From VAZQ01 sp963841105 (GTDB lineage Bacteria; Pseudomonadota; Alphaproteobacteria; Rhizobiales; Xanthobacteraceae): DNA of 64,000 bases. The translations under genes and the position numbers were made by a program. Of the stretch, positions 62,115 to 64,000 are shown piece by piece; positions within the stretch are counted from its first letter, which is position 1, and each line of letters begins with the position of its first letter. The DNA is taken from assembly GCA_963841105.1 (NCBI GenBank), contig CAWJCB010000028.1, positions 1 to 64,000 of the forward strand, read 5' to 3'. Under the pieces are notes generated by a model. That model searched no databases and was not told the origin of the DNA. It worked only from the letters and a program-made list of their open reading frames with translations.

Positions 62115-63190
62115 CGTCCGAAATCGGCTTCGATCTGCGCACGCTCCCCCGCGACTACGGCGACCTACGCGCAGAAGCCCGCACCTGCCGGTCCGCGGCG
62201 GCGCTGTTCGACTTCAGCTTCATGCATCGCATCCGCATCCGTGGCTCTGAGGTGCATGCGCTGGTGCAAACCCTCACGCCGCGCCGAATTGATGACCTGG
62301 CACCGGGGCGCATCCGCTACGCGCTGCGCATCGGAGCCGGCGGACAGGTGCTTGGCGACCTCACGATCTGGCGTCTGGACAGCAGCACGTTCGAGGTGTT
62401 CGCGGGAACGGCCGAACCGTTCGCGTACCTCAAGGCCGCGGCCAGCGCGACAACTTCGGTATGCGATCTCAGCCGGGAGACCGCTGTCTTCGCTGTACAA
62501 GGCCCGTCCAGCCTGCGCGCGCTTGCCGGCGTGACCGCGACGGCGCAGTTGCGGGCTCTCCCGTATTTCGGTCACGCGCAGGAGAGCGTCGACGGAGTGG
62601 CATGCCGGATTGGGCGCCTTGGTTACACGGGCGAGCGCGGGTTTGAGATCATCCTCCCGCGCGACGCGGCTAAGCTGATCTGGACGAAGCTCGCAGAGCA
62701 TGCGCGGCCGGCGGGGTTTGCTGCCGCTGATATTTTACGGATCGAAGCGGGCTTTCCTCTATTCGCAAACGAATTCCTTTTTCCGGTCTCAGCGGCTGCG
62801 CTTGGGCTAACGCGATTCGCCGCGGAACCGAATGTGCGTTGCGAAGCGCCGTCCCACGAGCGCGTGATTCCAACCAGGCTCGTATCCTTCCAGGCGCAGT
62901 GTGATTGCGAGCCGACCCTCTGGCGGCCATCGGAAGACGCGACTTTTCCTCCTCCACCCGGAGATCTGGTGCCAACATCGGCATGCCGAAGCATCATCAC
63001 GGACGCCGTGCTGGGCTTGGGGTATGTTTGCGATACCTATAATTCCGCGCAGCTTTTGGATCCCACCGGCCAATTTCAGGAAATCCATGAGGTTTCCTTG
63101 CCGTTTTATGATCCTGACAAGCGCCGGCCGCGCGGCGGATGGGATAAAGATCTTTGGCCCGCCGATACCGGCGGACCATCATTCGCTTGA
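62111..63190 (+). CDS. GcvT-like folate-binding protein
   Basis: A 359-residue protein of the aminomethyltransferase/YgfZ/DmdA superfamily, started at GTG 62111 (a GTG also lies at 62108), overlapping the tauE stop. Segments: SAAALFDFSFMHRIRIRGSE, GQVLGDLTIWRLDSSTFEVF, VFAVQGPSSLRALAGV and CRIGRLGYTGERGFEIILPR; the last is the most conserved motif of GcvT proteins and binds tetrahydrofolate. The middle-to-end part (IEAGFPLFANEFLFPVSAAA) also fits; the C-terminal OB-like barrel is diverged. Known members move C1 units to or from tetrahydrofolate. With a formaldehyde-releasing oxygenase nearby, a C1-transfer or demethylase role is likely but unproven. Confidence 0.8.
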   Translation: MTSEIGFDLRTLPRDYGDLRAEARTCRSAAALFDFSFMHRIRIRGSEVHALVQTLTPRRIDDLAPGRIRYALRIGAGGQVLGDLTIWRLDSSTFEVFAGTAEPFAYLKAAASATTSVCDLSRETAVFAVQGPSSLRALAGVTATAQLRALPYFGHAQESVDGVACRIGRLGYTGERGFEIILPRDAAKLIWTKLAEHARPAGFAAADILRIEAGFPLFANEFLFPVSAAALGLTRFAAEPNVRCEAPSHERVIPTRLVSFQAQCDCEPTLWRPSEDATFPPPPGDLVPTSACRSIITDAVLGLGYVCDTYNSAQLLDPTGQFQEIHEVSLPFYDPDKRRPRGGWDKDLWPADTGGPSFA

Positions 63191-63270
63191 CTGATGATCT
63201 CATTGCCGTGCTCTCTTTGACCCCGTGCTTGGCCAGCCGTAGGCTGTCGCAATCATTTCAAGGAGTTCCC

Positions 63271-64000
63271 ATGCCCTCAGCAACGCCCGCGCAAGCCTCC
63301 GCACCGCCACGCAGGAAAGTCACCATCCCTGCGCTGATGAAAAAGATGAGGGAAGGTGAAGCGATCGTCCAAATGGCAGTCTATGATTACCGCAGTGCGG
63401 TCATTGCCGATCGGCTGGGGATCGACATTCTTTGCGTATCGGATACCGGCGGGATGATCCTCTTCGGCCACCGCAGCACTGTCACCGTGAGCTTCGAAGA
63501 AGTGATGTTCATGGCGCAGGCGGTGGACCGCGGCTCGCGTCACGGATTGCGCATGGTCGATATGCCGTACTGGAGCTTTCACGTCTCTCCGGAGCAGGCG
63601 GTCGAGAATGCCGGCAAGTTCGTCGCGCATGCGAATGCCGAAGTGATGAAATGCGAAGGCAACCGCCACCACGTGCGCAACATCGAAGCGATCATCAAGG
63701 CTGGCATTCCTGTGCAGGGCCATATCGGCATCACCCCGATGCGCATGGCGCAACTTGGTGGCTTCACGGCACAGGGGAAAACGTCGCCGCGCGCGCTCGA
63801 GCTGGTGCAGGACGCGAGGGAGATGGTCGATGCCGGCTGCTTCTCCATCATGTGTGAAGTGACGACAGAAGAGGTGTGCCAGTTTCTGACGGAAACCCTT
63901 CCGGTGCCGGTGGTCAGCCTGGGAGCCGGCAACAAAGCGCACGGCGTCCACATCATAACCTCCGACCTTTTCCACCTTTATGAGGAGCACACGCCTCGGC
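63271..64000 (+). CDS. PanB-like ketopantoate hydroxymethyltransferase homologue (partial)
   Basis: The gene starts at ATG 63271 behind AAGGAG and runs off the window after 243 codons. It matches the PanB TIM barrel: QMAVYDYRSAVIADRLGIDI, VSDTGGMILFGHRSTVTVSF, PYWSFHVSPEQAVENAGKF, AGIPVQGHIGITPMRMAQLG and GGFTAQGKT. In PanB the corresponding sequences are TAYDYP, GDSLGM, DMPF and GHIGLTPQ; here GDS is replaced by SDT, so a metal- or substrate-binding position differs. PanB takes a C1 unit from 5,10-methylene-tetrahydrofolate. The divergence and the GcvT-like neighbour suggest a paralogue with another acceptor. Confidence 0.82.
   Translation, partial: MPSATPAQASAPPRRKVTIPALMKKMREGEAIVQMAVYDYRSAVIADRLGIDILCVSDTGGMILFGHRSTVTVSFEEVMFMAQAVDRGSRHGLRMVDMPYWSFHVSPEQAVENAGKFVAHANAEVMKCEGNRHHVRNIEAIIKAGIPVQGHIGITPMRMAQLGGFTAQGKTSPRALELVQDAREMVDAGCFSIMCEVTTEEVCQFLTETLPVPVVSLGAGNKAHGVHIITSDLFHLYEEHTPR

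Overview
The window looks like a chromosomal segment of a high-GC alphaproteobacterium of the Bradyrhizobiaceae/Xanthobacteraceae type (Hyphomicrobiales). Pointers are the many orphan substrate-binding proteins starting MRRREF..LLGGAA..WP.AARAQ, Omp31/RopB-like barrels, an HWE-type sensor kinase, a Flp-pilin remnant and the REP families. No rRNA, tRNA or CRISPR array was recognised.

Left part (1-8 kb): a low-GC membrane protein, an IS66 element with a perfect 8-bp target duplication, a nucleotidyltransferase with a chimaeric HEPN remnant, a GlcG/HbpS-like haem-binding protein and a BamA-like outer-membrane protein. Middle part (8-34 kb): an accessory stretch bounded by two inverted copies of a ~310-350 bp MITE-like element. 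It holds an O-methyltransferase, small secreted proteins, two outer-membrane barrels, an arylsulfatase, a murein endopeptidase, five orphan ABC_sub_bind genes plus two remnants of the same family, IS1182, an IS91-like element plus a second fragment of it, and two derivatives of one group II intron that each abut the stop codon of a substrate-binding gene.

From 34.7 to 43.4 kb come a TctC receptor, a truncated agmatinase, a UbiD-type decarboxylase followed by an NMT1-type receptor and permease, a second Tat-exported receptor, and a MASE1-PAS-HWE histidine kinase that lacks the phospho-acceptor histidine.

The most striking region is 43.7-64 kb, read here as a C1-sulfonate dissimilation island. 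It encodes aprM-aprB-aprA-sat (oxidation of sulfite to APS, then to sulfate with ATP gain) and a metallophosphoesterase translationally coupled to sat. These are followed by the alpha, beta and ferredoxin components of a Rieske oxygenase whose Rieske motif has the 26-residue spacing known for methanesulfonate monooxygenase MsmA. On the other strand lie the reductase, a lone cyclic-nucleotide-binding domain, and a transporter set of two ATPases, two permeases and a receptor; a second receptor is divergent. A LysR regulator, a TauE/SafE anion exporter overlapping a GcvT-like folate protein, and a PanB-like enzyme complete it. The model: sulfonate uptake, oxygenolytic release of sulfite plus an aldehyde (formaldehyde if the substrate is methanesulfonate), sulfite oxidation or export, and folate-linked capture of the C1 unit.

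Eight genes outside insertion sequences (including aprA, the oxygenase alpha gene and the LysR gene) are split by nine single-base frameshifts. Every one behaves as an extra base and leaves both reading frames conserved, which suggests sequencing insertions more than gene decay. These are typed as CDS, while true remnants are typed as pseudogene.
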